Below are positions 51,661 through 64,000 of a DNA stretch of 64,000 nucleotides, one piece after another. A program made the position numbers and the translations under genes. The DNA lies in NCBI RefSeq assembly GCF_050948175.1, contig NW_027490255.1, forward strand, positions 62,001 to 126,000, given 5' to 3'. The notes below the pieces were generated by a model. That model was given only the letters and a program-made list of their open reading frames with translations. It did no database searches and had not been told where the DNA came from. Within the stretch, counting starts at the first letter, position 1, and each line of letters opens with the position of its first letter. This stretch comes from Xylocopa sonorina. Its lineage: Eukaryota; Arthropoda; Insecta; Hymenoptera; Apidae.

Positions 51661-54600
51661 AGTGTTATGTATTCGTCGTCTACACTTCAAATGAATGTGA
51701 ATGCGACACTTCCTTGCAAGGAAATAGCGTTTGCGAATGTCTACCTATCGTAGCAATAGTGTTCTAATGCTTCTTAGAACGCGATATCGCATCTCATTCC
51801 TATGTTTCATGGTAAGATATTATATGATTTGCGAAGTGTTATGTATTCCTCGTCTACACTTCAAATGAATGTAAATGCGACACTACCTTGCTAGGAAATA
51901 GCGTCTGCAGATGTCTAGGTATCGCAGCAACAGAGTTCTAATGCTTCTTAAAACGCGATATGGCATCTCATTTCTACGTTTCATGGTAAGATATAATATG
52001 ATTTGCGAAGTATCATGTATTCCTCGTCTACACTTCAAATGAATGTAAATGCGACACTTCCTCGCTAGGAAATAGCGTTTGCAGACGTCTACGTATCGTA
52101 GCAATAGATTTCTAATGTTTCTTAAAACGCGATATTGCATCTCATTTCTATGTTTCATGGTAAGATATAATATGATTTGCGAAGTATCATGTATTCCTCG
52201 TCTACACTTCAAATGAATGTGAATGCGACACTTCCTCGCTAGGAAATAGCGTTTGCAGATGTCTACGTATCGTAGCAATAGATTGCCAATGCTTCTTAAA
52301 ACGCGATATCGCATCTCATTTCTATGTTTCATGGTAAGATATAATATGATTTGCGAAGTGTCATGTATTCCTCGCCTACACTTCAAATGAATGAAGATGC
52401 CATACTTCCCTGATAGGAAATAGCGTCTGCAGATGTCCAGGTATCGAAGCAATAGAGTTCAAATGCTTCTTAAAACGAGATATTGCATCTCATATCTATG
52501 TTTCATGATAAGATATAATATTCATTGCGAAGTGTTATGCATTCCTCGTCTACGATTCAAATGAATGTAAATGCGACACTTCCTTGCAAGGAAATAGCGT
52601 TTGCAGATGTCTACGTATCGTAGCAATAGAGTTCTTATGATTCTTAAAACGCGATATCGCATCTCATTTCTATGTTTCATGGTAAGATATAATATGATTT
52701 GCGAAGTGATATGTATTCCTCGTCTACACTTCAAATGAATGTAAATGCGACACTTCCTTGCAAGGAAATAGCGTTTGCGAATGTCTACCTATCGTAGCAA
52801 TAGTGTTCTAATGCTTCTTAAAACGCGATATCGCATCTCATCTCTATATTTCATGGCAAGATATAATATGATTTGCGAAGTGTTATGTATTCCTCGTCTA
52901 CACTTCAAATGATTGTAAATGCGACACTTCCTTGCTAGGAAATAGCGTCTGCAGATGTCTAGGTATCGCAGCAATAGGTTTCCAATGCTTCTTAAAACGC
53001 GATATCGCATCCCATTCCTATGTTTCATGGTAAGATATAATATGATTTACGAAGTGTTATGTATTCCTCGTCTACACTTCAAATGAATGTGAATGCGACA
53101 CTTCCTTGCAAGGAAATAGCGTTTGCGAATGTCTACCTATCGTAGCAATAGTGTTCTAATGCTTCTTAAAACGCGATATCGCATCTCATTCCTATGTTTC
53201 ATGGTAAGATATATTATGATTTGCGAAGTGTTATGTATTCCTCGTCTACACTTCAAATGAATGTAAATGCGACACTTCCTTGCAAGGAAATAGCGTTTGC
53301 AGATGTCTACGTATCGAAGCAATAGAGTTCAAATGCTTCTTAAAACGAGATATTGCATCTCATATCTATGTTTCATGATAAGATATAATATTCATTGCGA
53401 AGTGTTATGCACTCTTCGTCTACACTTCAGATGAATGTAAATGCGACACTACCTTGCTAGGAAATAGCGTCTGCAGATGTCTAGGTATCGCAGCAACAGA
53501 GTTCTAATGCTCCTTAAAACGCGATATCGCATCTCATTTCTATGTTTCATGGTAAGATATAATATTATTTGCGAAGTATCATGTATTCCTCGTCTACACT
53601 TCAAATGAATGTAAATGCGACACTTCCTCGCTAGGAAATAGCGTTTGCAGATGTCTACGTATCGTAGCAATAGATTTCTAATGCTTCTTAAAACGCGATA
53701 TCGCATCTCATTTCAATGTTTCATGGTAAGATATAATACGATTTGCGAAGTGTTATGTATTCCTCGTCTACACTTCAAATGAATGTGAATGCGACACTTC
53801 CTCGCTAGGAAATAGCGTTTGCAGATGTCTACGTATCGTAGCAATAGGTTTCCAATGCTTCTTAAAACGCGATATCGCATCCCATTTCTATGTTTCATGG
53901 TAAGATATAATATGATTTGCGAAGTGTCATGTATTCCTCGTCTACACTTCAAATGAATGTAAATGCGACTCTTCTTTGCTAGGAAATAGCGTCTGCAGAT
54001 GTCTAGGTATCGTAGCAACAGAGTTCTAATGCTTCTTAAAACGCGATATCGCATCTCATTTCTATGTTTCATGGTAAGATATAATATGATTTGCGAAGTG
54101 TTATGTATTCTTCGTCTACACTTCAAATGAATGTAAATGCGACATTCCCTTGCAAGGATATAGCGTTTGCAAATGTCTACCTATCGTCCCAATAGTGTTC
54201 TAATGCTCCTTAAAACGCGATATCGCATCTCAGTTCTATGTTTCATGGTAAGATATAATATGATTTGCGAAGTGTTATGTTTTCCTCGTCTACACTTCAA
54301 ATGAATGTAAATGCGACACTTCCTTTTAAGGAAATAGCGTTTGCAGATGTCTACCTATCGTAGCAATAGAGTTATAATGCTTCTTAAAACGCGATATCGC
54401 ATCTCATTTCTATGTTTCATGGTAAGATATAATATGATTTGCGAAGTGTCATGTATTCCTCGTCTACACTTCAAATGAATGTAAATGCGACACTTCCTTG
54501 CAAGGAAATAGCGTTTGCAGATGTCTACGTATCGAAGCAATAGAGTTCAAATGCTTCTTAAAACGAGATATTGCATCTCATATCTATGTTTCATGATAAG

Positions 54601-56190
54601 ATATAATATTCATTGCGAAGTGTTATGCATTCCTCGTCTACACTTCAAATGAATGTAAATGCGACACTTCCTTGCAAGGAAATAGCGTTTGCAGATGTCT
54701 ACGTATCGTAGCAATAGAGTTCTTATGATTCTTAAAACGCGATATCGCATCTCATTTCTATGTTTCATGGTAAGATATAATATGATTTGCGAAGTGTTAT
54801 GTATTCTTCGTCTACACTTCAAATGAATGTAAATGCGACATTCCCTTGCAAGGAAATAGCGTTTGCAAATGTCTACCTATCGTCGCAATAGTGTTCTAAT
54901 GCTCCTTAAAACGCGATATCGCATCTCAGTTCTATGTTTCATGGTAAGATATAATATGATTTGCGAAGTGTTATGTTTTCCTCGTCTACACTTCAAATGA
55001 ATGTAAATGCGACACTTCCTTGTAAGGAAATAGCGTTTGCAGATGTCTACCTATCGTAGCAATAGAGTTCTAATGCTTCTTAAAACGCGATATCGCATCT
55101 CATTTCTATGTTTCATGGTAAGATATAATATGATTTGCGAAGTGTTATGTATTCCTCGTCTACACTTCAAATGAATGTAAATGCGGCACTTCCTTGCAAG
55201 GAAATGGCGTTTGCAGATGTCTACGTATCGAAGCAATAGAGTTCAAATGCTTCTTAAAACGAGATATTGCATCTCATTTCTATGTTTCATGGTAAGATAT
55301 AATATGATTTGCGAAGTGTTATGTATTCCTCGTCTACACTTCAAATGAATGTAAATGCGACACTTACTTGCAAGGAAATAGCGTTTGCAGATGTCTACGT
55401 ATCGTAGCAATAGGGTTCTTATGATTCTTAAAACGCGATATCGAATCTCATTTCTATGTTTCATGGTAAGATATAATATGATTTACGAAGTGTTATGTAT
55501 TCCTCGTCTAAACTTCAAATGAATGTGAATGCGACACTTCCTCGCTAGGAAATAGCGTTTGCAGGTGTCTACGTATCGTAGCAATAGATTTCCAATGCCT
55601 CTTAAAACGCTATATCGCATCTCATTTCTATGTTTCATGGTAAGATATAATATGATTTGCGAAGTGTCATGTATTCCTCGTCTACACTTCAAATGAATGT
55701 AAATGCCACACTTCCCTGCTTGGAAATAGCGTCTGCAGATGTCCAGGTATCGTAGCAATAGAGTTCTAATGCTTCTTAAAACGCGATATCGCATCTCATT
55801 TCTATGTTTCATGGTAAGATATAATATGATTTGCGAAGTGTTATGTATTCCTCGTCTACACTTCAAATGAATGTAAATGCGACACTTCTTTGCAAGGAAA
55901 TAGCGTTTGCAGATGTCTACGTATCGTAGCAATAGAGATCTTATGATTTTTAAAACGCGATATCGCATCTCATTTCTATGTTTCATGGTAAGATATAATA
56001 TGACTTGCGAAGTGTCATGTATTCCTCGTCTACACTTCAAATGAATGTAAATGCGACACTACCTTGCTAGGAAATAGCGTCTGCAGATGTCTAGGTATCG
56101 CAGCTATAGAGTTCTAATGCTTCTTAAAACGCGATATCGCATCTCATTTCTATGTTTCATGGTAAGATATAATATGATTTGCGAAGTGTC
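51661..56190 (-). repeat. less regular satellite between the right-array repeats
   Basis: The 174-bp phase is unbroken, but monomer variants are mixed and I could not find a long exact higher-order period. Short-range similarities exist; for example, the GAGATATTGCATCTCATATC variant recurs near 52473, 53346 and 54563. No gene is seen. Confidence 0.6.
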
Positions 56191-59100
56191 ATGTATTCCT
56201 CGTCTACACTTCAAATGAATGTAAATGCGACACTTCCTTACAAGGAAAGAGCGTTTGCAAGCGTCTACCTATCGTAGCAATAGAGTTCTAATGCTTCTTA
56301 AAACGCGATATCGCATCTCATTTCTATATTTCATGGTATAATATAATATGATTTGCGAAGTGTTATGTATTCCTCGTCTACACTTCAAATGAATGTAAAT
56401 GCGACACTTACTTGCAAGGAAATAGCGTTTGCAGATGTCTACGTATCGTAGCAATAGAGTTCTTATGATTCTTAAAACGCGATATCGCATCTCATTTCTA
56501 TGTTGCATGGTAAGATATAATATGATTTGCGAAGTGTTATGGATTCCTCGTCTACATTGCAAATGAATGTGAATGCGAAACTTCCTCGCTAGGGAATAGC
56601 GTTTGCAGATGTCTACGTATCGTAGCAATAGATTTCTAATGCTTCTTAAAACGCGATATCGCATCTCATTTCTATGTTTCATCGTAAGATATAATATGAA
56701 TTGCGAAGTGTCATGTATACCTCGTCTACACTTCAAATGAATGTAAATGCGACACTTCCTCGCAAGGAAATAGCGTTTGCGAATGTCTATCTATCGTAGC
56801 AATAGTGTTCTAATGCTTCTTAAAACGCGATATCGAATCTCATTTCTATGTTTCATGGTAAGATATAATATGATTTACGAAGTGTTATGTATTCCTCGTC
56901 TACACTTCAAATGAATGTGAATGCGACACTTACTTGCAAGGAAATAGCGTTTGCAGATGTCTACGTATCGTAGCAATAGAGTTCTTATGATTCTTAAAAC
57001 GCGATATCGCATCTCATTTCTATGTTTCATGGTAAGATATAATATGATTTGCGAAGTGTTATGTATTCCTCGTCTACACTTCAAATGAATGTAAATGCGA
57101 CACTTCCTTGCAAGGAAATAGCGTTTGCAAATGTCTACCTATCGTAGCAATAGTGTTCTAATGCTTCTTAAAACGCGATACCGCATCTCAGTTCTATGTT
57201 TCATGGTAAGATATAATATGATTTGCGAAGTGTTATGTTTTCCTCGTCTACACTTCAAATGAATGTAAATGCGACACTTCCTTGTAAGGAAATAGCGTTT
57301 GCAGATGTCTACCTATCGAAGCAATAGAGTTCTAATGCTTCTTGAAACGCGATATCGCATCTCATTTCTGTGTTTCATGGTAAGATATAATATGATTTGC
57401 GAAGTGTCATGTATTCCTCGTCTACACTTCAAATGAATGTAAATGCGACGCTTCCTTGCAAGGAAATAGCGTTTGCAGATGTCTACGTATCGAAGCAATA
57501 GAGTTCAAATGCTTCTTAAAACGAGATATTGCATCTCATATCTATGCTTCATGATAAGTTATAATATTCATTGCGAAGTGTTATGCATTCCTCGTCTACG
57601 ATTCAAATGAATGTAAATGCGACACTTCCTCGCTAGGAAATAGCGTTTGCAGATGTCTGCGTATCGTAGCAATAGAGTTCTTATGATTCTTAAAACGCGA
57701 TATCGCATCTCACTTCTATGTTGCATGGTAAGATATAAAATGATTTGCGAAGTGTTATGTATTCCTCGTCTACGATTCAAATGAATGTAAATGCGACACT
57801 TCCTTGCAAGGAAATAGCGTTTGCAGATGTCTACGTATCGTAGCAATAGAGTTCTAATGCCCCTTAAAACGCTATATCGCATCTCATTTCAATGTTTCAT
57901 GGTAAGATATAATATGATTTGCGAAGTGTTATGTATTCCTCGTCTACACTACAAATGAATGTGAATGCGACACTTCCTCGCTAGGAAATAGCGTTTGCAG
58001 ATGTCTACGTATCGTAGCAATAGATTTCCAATGCTTCTTAAAACGCGATATCGCATCAAATTTCTATGTTTCATGGTAAGATATAATATGATTTGCGAAG
58101 TGTCATGTATTCCTCGTCTACACTTCAAATGAATGAAAATGCCATACTTCCCTGATAGGAAATAGCGTCTGCAGATGTCCAGGTATCGTAGCAATAGAGT
58201 TCTAATGCTTCTTAAAACGCGATATCGCATCTCGTTTCTATGTTTCATGGTAAGATATAATATGATTTGCGAAGTATCATGTATTCCTCGTCTACTCATC
58301 AAATGAATGTAAACGCGACACTTCCTCGCTAGGAAATAGAGTTTGCAGATGTCTACGTTTCGTAGCAATAGATTTCTAATGCTTCTTAAAACGCGATATC
58401 GCATCTCATTTCTATATTTCATGGTATGATATAATATGATTTGCGAAGTGTTATGTATTCCTCGTCTACACTTCAAATGAATGTAAATGAGACACTTCCA
58501 TGCAAGGAAATATCGTTTGCAGATGTCTACGTATCGTAGCAATAGTGTTCTAATGCTTTTTAAAACGCGATACCGCATCTCAGTTGTATGTTTCATGGTA
58601 AGATATAATATGATTTGCGAGGTGTTATGTTTTCCTCGTCTACACTTCAAATGAATGTAAATGCGACACTTCCTTGTAAGGAAATAGCGTTTGCAGATGT
58701 CTACCTATCGTAGCAATAGAGTTCTAATGCTTCTTAAAACGCGATATCGCATCTCATTTCTATGTTTCATGGTAAGGTATAATATGATTTGCGAAGTGTC
58801 ATGTATACCTCGTCTACACTTCAAATGAATGTAAATGGGACACTCCCTTGCTAGGAAATAGCGTCTGCAGATGTCTACGTTTCGTAGCAATAGATTTCTA
58901 ATGCTTCTTAAAACGCGATATCGCATCTCATTTCTATGTTTCATGGTAAGATATAATATGAATTGCGAAGTGTCATGTATACCTCGTCTACACTTCAAAT
59001 GAATGTGAATGCAACACTTACTTGCAAGGAAATAGCGTTTGCAGATGTCTACGTATCGTAGCAATAGAGTTCTTATGATTTTTAAAACGCGATATCGCAT

Positions 59101-61224
59101 CTCATTTCTATGTTTCATGGTAAGATATAATATGATTTGCGAAGTGTTATGTATTCCTCGTCTACACTTCAAATGAATGTAAATGCGACACTTCCTTGCA
59201 AGGAAATAGCGTTTGCAAATGTCTACCTATCGTAGCAATAGTGTTCTAATGCTTCTTAAAACGCGATACCGCATCTCAGTTCTATGTTTCATGGTAAGAT
59301 ATAATATGATTTGCGAAGTGTTATGTTTTCCTCGTCTACACTTCAAATGAATGTAAATGCGACACTTCCTTGTAAGGAAATAGCGTTTGCAGATGTCTAC
59401 CTATCGAAGCAATAGTGTTCTAATGCTTCTTGAAACGCGATATCGCATCTCATTTCTATGTTTCATGGTAAGATGTAATATGATTTGCGAAGTGTCATGT
59501 ATTCCTCGTCTACACTTCAAATGAATGTAAATGCGACGCTTCCTTGCAAGGAAATAGCGTTTGCAAATGTCTACCTATCGTAGCAATAGTGTTCTAATGC
59601 TTCTTAAAACGCGATACCGCATCTCAGTTCTATGTTTCATGGTAAGATATAATATGATTTGCGAAGTGTTATGTTTTCCTCGTCTACACTTCAAATGAAT
59701 GTAAATGCGACACTTCCTTGTAAGGAAATAGCGTTTGCAGATGTCTACCTATCGAAGCAATAGTGTTCTAATGCTTCTTGAAACGCGATATCGCATCTCA
59801 TTTCTATGTTTCATGGTAAGATGTAATATGATTTGCGAAGTGTCATGTATTCCTCGTCTACACTTCAAATGAATGTAAATGCGACGCTTCCTTGCAAGGA
59901 AATAGCGTTTGCAGATGTCTACGTATCGAAGCAATAGAGTTCAAATGCTTCTTAAAACGAGATATTGCATCTCATATCTATGCTTCATGATAAGATATAA
60001 TATTCATTGCGAAGTGTTATGCACTCCTCGTCTACGATTCAAATGAATGTAAATGCGACACTTCCTCGCTAGGAAATAGCGTTTGCAGATGTCTGCGTAT
60101 CGTAGCAATAGGGTTCTTATGATTCTTAAAACGCGATATCGCATCTCACTTCTATGTTGCATGTTAAGATAAAAAATGATTTGCTAAGTGTTATGTATTC
60201 CTCGTCTACGATTCAAATGAATGTAAATGTGACACTTCCTTGCAAGGAAATAGCGTTTGCAGATGTCTACGTATCGTAGCAATAGAGTTCTAATGCCTCT
60301 TAAAACGCTATATCGCATCTCATTTCAATGTTTCATGGTAAGATATAATATGATTTGCGAAGTGTTATGTATTCCTCGTCTACACTTCAAATGAATGTGA
60401 ATGCGACACTTCCTCGCTAGGAAATAGCGTTTGCAGATGTCTACGTATCGTAGCAATAGATTTCCAATGCTTCTTAAAACGCGATATCGCATCAAACTTC
60501 TATGTTTCATGGTAAGATATAATATGATTTGCGAAGTGTCATGTATTCCTCGTCTACACTTCAAATGAATGAAAATGCCATACTTCCCTGATAGGAAATA
60601 GCGTCTGCAGATGTCCAGGTATCGTAACAATAGAGTTCTAATGCTTCTTAAAACGCGATATCGCATCTCGTTTCTATGTTTCATGGTAAGATATAATATG
60701 ATTTGCGAAGTATCATGTATTCCTCGTCTACTCTTCAAATGAATGTAAATGCGACACTTCCTCGCTAGGAAATAGAGTTTGCAGATGTCTACGTATCGTA
60801 GCAATAGAGTTCTTATGATTCTTAAAACGCGATATCGCATCTCATTTCTATGTTTCATGGTAAGATATAATATGATTTGCGAAGTGTCATGTATACCTCG
60901 TCTACACTTCAAATGAATGTGAATGCGACACTTACTTGCAAGGAAATAGCGTTTGCAGATGTCTACGTATCGTAGCAATAGAGTTCTTATGATTCTTAAA
61001 ACGCGATATCGCATCTCATTTCTATGTTTCATGGTAAGATATAATATGAATTGCGAAGTGTCATGTATACCTCGTCTACACTTCAAATGAATGTAAATGC
61101 GACACTTCCTCGCAAGGAAATAGCGTTTGCGAATGTCTATCTATCGTAGCAATAGTGTTCTAATGCTTCTTAAAACGCGATATCGAATCTCATTTCTATG
61201 TTTCATGGTAAGATATAATATGAT
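56191..61224 (-). repeat. right-array long-range repeat, copy R2
   Basis: This matches R1 from the base where R1 is cut by the element, so it shows what the satellite looks like without the element. GCGAAGTGTCATGTATTCC near 56184 replaces the LTR end. R2 carries extra monomers relative to R1 between about 59200 and 59750 (the offset rises from 15138 to 15660). Confidence 0.85.
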
Positions 61225-64000
61225 TTACGAAGTGTTATGTATTCCTCGTCTAAACTTCAAATGAATGTGAATGCGACACTTCCTCGCTAGGAAATAGCGT
61301 TTGCAGGTGTCTACGTTTCGTACCAATAGATTTCTAATGCTTCTTAAAACGCGATATCGCATCTCATTTCTATGTTTCATGGTAAGATATAATATGAATT
61401 GCGAAGTGTCGTGTATACCTCGTCTACACTTCAAATGAATGTGAATGCGACACTTACTTGCAAGGAAATAGCGTTTGCAGATGTCTACGTATCGTAGCAA
61501 TAGAGTTCTTATGATTCTTAAAACGCGATATCGCATCTCATTTCTATGTTTCATGGTAAGATATAATATGATTTGCGAAGTGTTATGTATTCCTCGTCTA
61601 CACTTCAAATGAATGTAAATGCGACACTTCCTTGCAAGGAAATAGCGTTTGCAAATGTCTACCTATCGTAGCAATAGTGTTCTAATGCTTCTTAAAACGC
61701 GATACCGCATCTCAGTTCTATGTTTCATGGTAAGATATAATATGATTTGCGAAGTGTTATGTTTTCCTCGTCTACACTTCAAATGAATGTAAATGCGACA
61801 CTTCCTTGTAAGGAAATAGCGTTTGCAGATGTCTACCTATCGAAGCAATAGAGTTCTAATGCTTCTTGAAACGCGATATCGCATCTCATTTCTGTGTTTC
61901 ATGGTAAGATATAATATGATTTGCGAAGTGTCATGTATTCCTCGTCTACACTTCAAATGAATGTAAATGCGACGCTTCCTTGCAAGGAAATAGCGTTTGC
62001 AGATGTCTACGTATCGAAGCAATAGAGTTCAAATGCTTCTTAAAACGAGATATTGCATCTCATATCTATGCTTCATGATAAGATATAATATTCATTGCGA
62101 AGTGTTATGCATTCCTCGTCTACGATTCAAATGAATGTAAATGCGACACTTCCTCGCTAGGAAATAGCGTTTGCAGATGTCTGCGTATCGTAGCAATAGA
62201 GTTCTTATGATTCTTAAAACGCGATATCGCATCTCACTTCTATGTTGCATGGTAAGATATAAAATGATTTGCGAAGTGTTATGTATTCCTCGTCTACGAT
62301 TCAAATGAATGTAAATGCGACACTTCCTTGCAAGGAAATAGCGTTTGCAGATGTCTACGTATCGTAGCAATAGAGTTCTAATGCCCCTTAAAACGCTATA
62401 TCGCATCTCATTTCAATGTTTCATGGTAAGATATAATATGATTTGCGAAGTGTTATGTATTCCTCGTCTACACTACAAATGAATGTGAATGCGACACTTC
62501 CTCGCTAGGAAATAGCGTTTGCAGATGTCTACGTATCGTAGCAATAGATTTCCAATGCTTCTTAAAACGCGATATCGCATCAAATTTCTATGTTTCATGG
62601 TAAGATATAATATGATTTGCGAAGTGTCATGTATTCCTCGTCTACACTTCAAATGAATGAAAATGCCATACTTCCCTGATAGGAAATAGCGTCTGCAGAT
62701 GTCCAGGTATCGTAGCAATAGAGTTCTAATGCTTCTTAAAACGCGATATCGCATCTCGTTTCTATGTTTCATGGTAAGATATAATATGATTTGCGAAGTA
62801 TCATGTATTCCTCGTCTACTCATCAAATGAATGTAAACGCGACACTTCCTCGCTAGGAAATATCGTTTGCAGATGTCTACGTATCGTAGCAATAGTGTTC
62901 TAATGCTTTTTAAAACGCGATACCGCATCTCAGTTGTATGTTTCATGGTAAGATATAATATGATTTGCGAGGTGTTATGTTTTCCTCGTCTACACTTCAA
63001 ATGAATGTAAATGCGACACTTCCTTGTAAGGAAATAGCGTTTGCAGATGTCTACCTATCGTAGCAATAGAGTTCTAATGCTTCTTAAAACGCGATATCGC
63101 ATCTCATTTCTATGTTTCATGGTAAGGTATAATATGATTTGCGAAGTGTCATGTATACCTCGTCTACACTTCAAATGAATGTAAATGGGACACTCCCTTG
63201 CTAGGAAATAGCGTCTGCAGATGTCTACGTTTCGTAGCAATAGATTTCTAATGCTTCTTAAAACGCGATATCGCATCTCATTTCTATGTTTCATGGTAAG
63301 ATATAATATGAATTGCGAAGTGTCATGTATACCTCGTCTACACTTCAAATGAATGTGAATGCGACACTTACTTGCAAGGAAATAGCGTTTGCAGATGTCT
63401 ACGTATCGTAGCAATAGAGTTCTTATGATTTTTAAAACGCGATATCGCATCTCATTTCTATGTTTCATGGTAAGATATAATATGATTTGCGAAGTGTTAT
63501 GTATTCCTCGTCTACACTTCAAATGAATGTAAATGCGACACTTCCTTGCAAGGAAATAGCATTTGCAAATGTCTACCTATCGTAGCAATAGTGTTCTAAT
63601 GCTTCTTAAAACGCGATACCGCATCTCAGTTCTATGTTTCATGGTAAGATATAATATGATTTGCGAAGTGTTATGTTTTCCTCGTCTACACTTCAAATGA
63701 ATGTAAATGCGACACTTCCTTGTAAGGAAATAGCGTTTGCAGATGTCTACCTATCGAAGCAATAGTGTTCTAATGCTTCTTGAAACGCGATATCGCATCT
63801 CATTTCTATGTTTCATGGTAAGATGTAATATGATTTGCGAAGTGTCATGTATTCCTCGTCTACACTTCAAATGAATGTAAATGCGACGCTTCCTTGCAAG
63901 GAAATAGCGTTTGCAGATGTCTACGTATCGAAGCAATAGAGTTCAAATGCTTCTTAAACGAGATATTGCATCTCATATCTATGCTTCATGATAAGATATA
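61225..64000 (-). repeat. right-array long-range repeat, copy R3 (runs off window)
   Basis: This repeats R2 at +4524 bp (57313 to 61837, 57568 to 62092), then +4350 after loss of one whole monomer near 62840, then +4002 by 63751. It also matches R1 at +19488. A single-base loss near 63957 (TTCTTAAACGAG for TTCTTAAAACGAG) is the only phase break seen in this array. Confidence 0.85.

Larger units (their letters stand above)
41052..64000 (-). repeat. 174-bp satellite array, right, inverted orientation
   Basis: This is the same 174-bp family as the left array but reverse-complemented: the landmark appears as CCTCGTCTACACTTCAAA. About 132 monomers are present. Phase from 41131 to 63936 is an exact multiple of 174, so I found no net indel over some 22 kb; a single-base loss occurs near 63957. 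Subfamily variants differ from the left array. A block containing GAATGAAAATGCCATACTTC (e.g. 42994, 44909, 47866, 60565) is common here and was not seen on the left, while the left-specific GTGTGTTGAGAAGC block was not seen here. This means the right array is not simply the inverted continuation of the left one. The array continues past the right edge of the window. Confidence 0.97.

Noticed and set aside
41131..63936. Mirror set of - strand open frames in the right satellite
   Set aside because: Same satellite frame on the opposite strand; not genes.
1..64000. CRISPR array
   Set aside because: Regular repeats exist, but the whole 174-bp unit repeats with no unique spacers, and the context is a eukaryotic satellite with an LTR element.
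1..64000. CENP-B box in the satellite
   Set aside because: The nearest candidate, CTTCGCAAATCATATT, lacks the required A and CGGG positions.

Overview
The window is eukaryotic repeat DNA with no single-copy host gene. It holds two large arrays of one AT-rich 174-bp satellite family that point toward each other, separated by one intact, very young Ty3/gypsy-type LTR retrotransposon. The order is left array, 1-32123, read on the + strand; retrotransposon, 32124-41051; right array, 41052-64000, the same family read on the - strand. The host is most likely an animal and probably an insect. This is an inference from the element's architecture: Gag with two CCHC knuckles, a -1 frameshift into Pol, and a primer-binding site that looks like the 3' end of a tRNA-Leu. 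Nothing here fixes the species.

The left array has about 185 monomers and the right about 132. Both keep strict 174-bp phase. In the left array the only length variants I found are eight 173-bp monomers with one shared 1-bp deletion; the right array holds phase until a single 1-bp loss near 63957. Each array has higher-order structure. On the left there is a long-range duplication (offset 18264 bp, later 14788 and 14962 bp after internal gains and losses), with nested 1390-, 3476-, 870-, 2958- and 696-bp duplications. On the right there is a 12-monomer (2088-bp) higher-order repeat and long-range duplications at +15138, +15660, +19488 and +4524. The two arrays carry different diagnostic monomer variants, so they are separate expansions of one family. 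Size, phase and organisation suit centromeric or pericentromeric satellite, but location cannot be proved from sequence.

The retrotransposon has two 1534-bp LTRs with one difference seen by eye, a primer-binding site, gag (431 aa), a textbook -1 frameshift signal (GGGAAAC, 5-nt spacer, 7-bp stem), pol (protease, RT, RNase H, integrase, all key residues present), a polypurine tract and a poly(A) signal. No env is present. A 203-codon open frame of unknown meaning runs from just after pol into the 3' LTR.

The most notable feature is the junction. Satellite orientation and subfamily both switch exactly at the element, the element has no target-site duplication, and its two flanks stop within 9 bp of the same monomer phase. 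This suggests recombination between two copies inserted in different arrays, insertion with rearrangement, or an assembly join made through the element. The many open reading frames in the satellite, in multiples of 58 codons, follow from 174 being divisible by 3 and are not annotated as genes.
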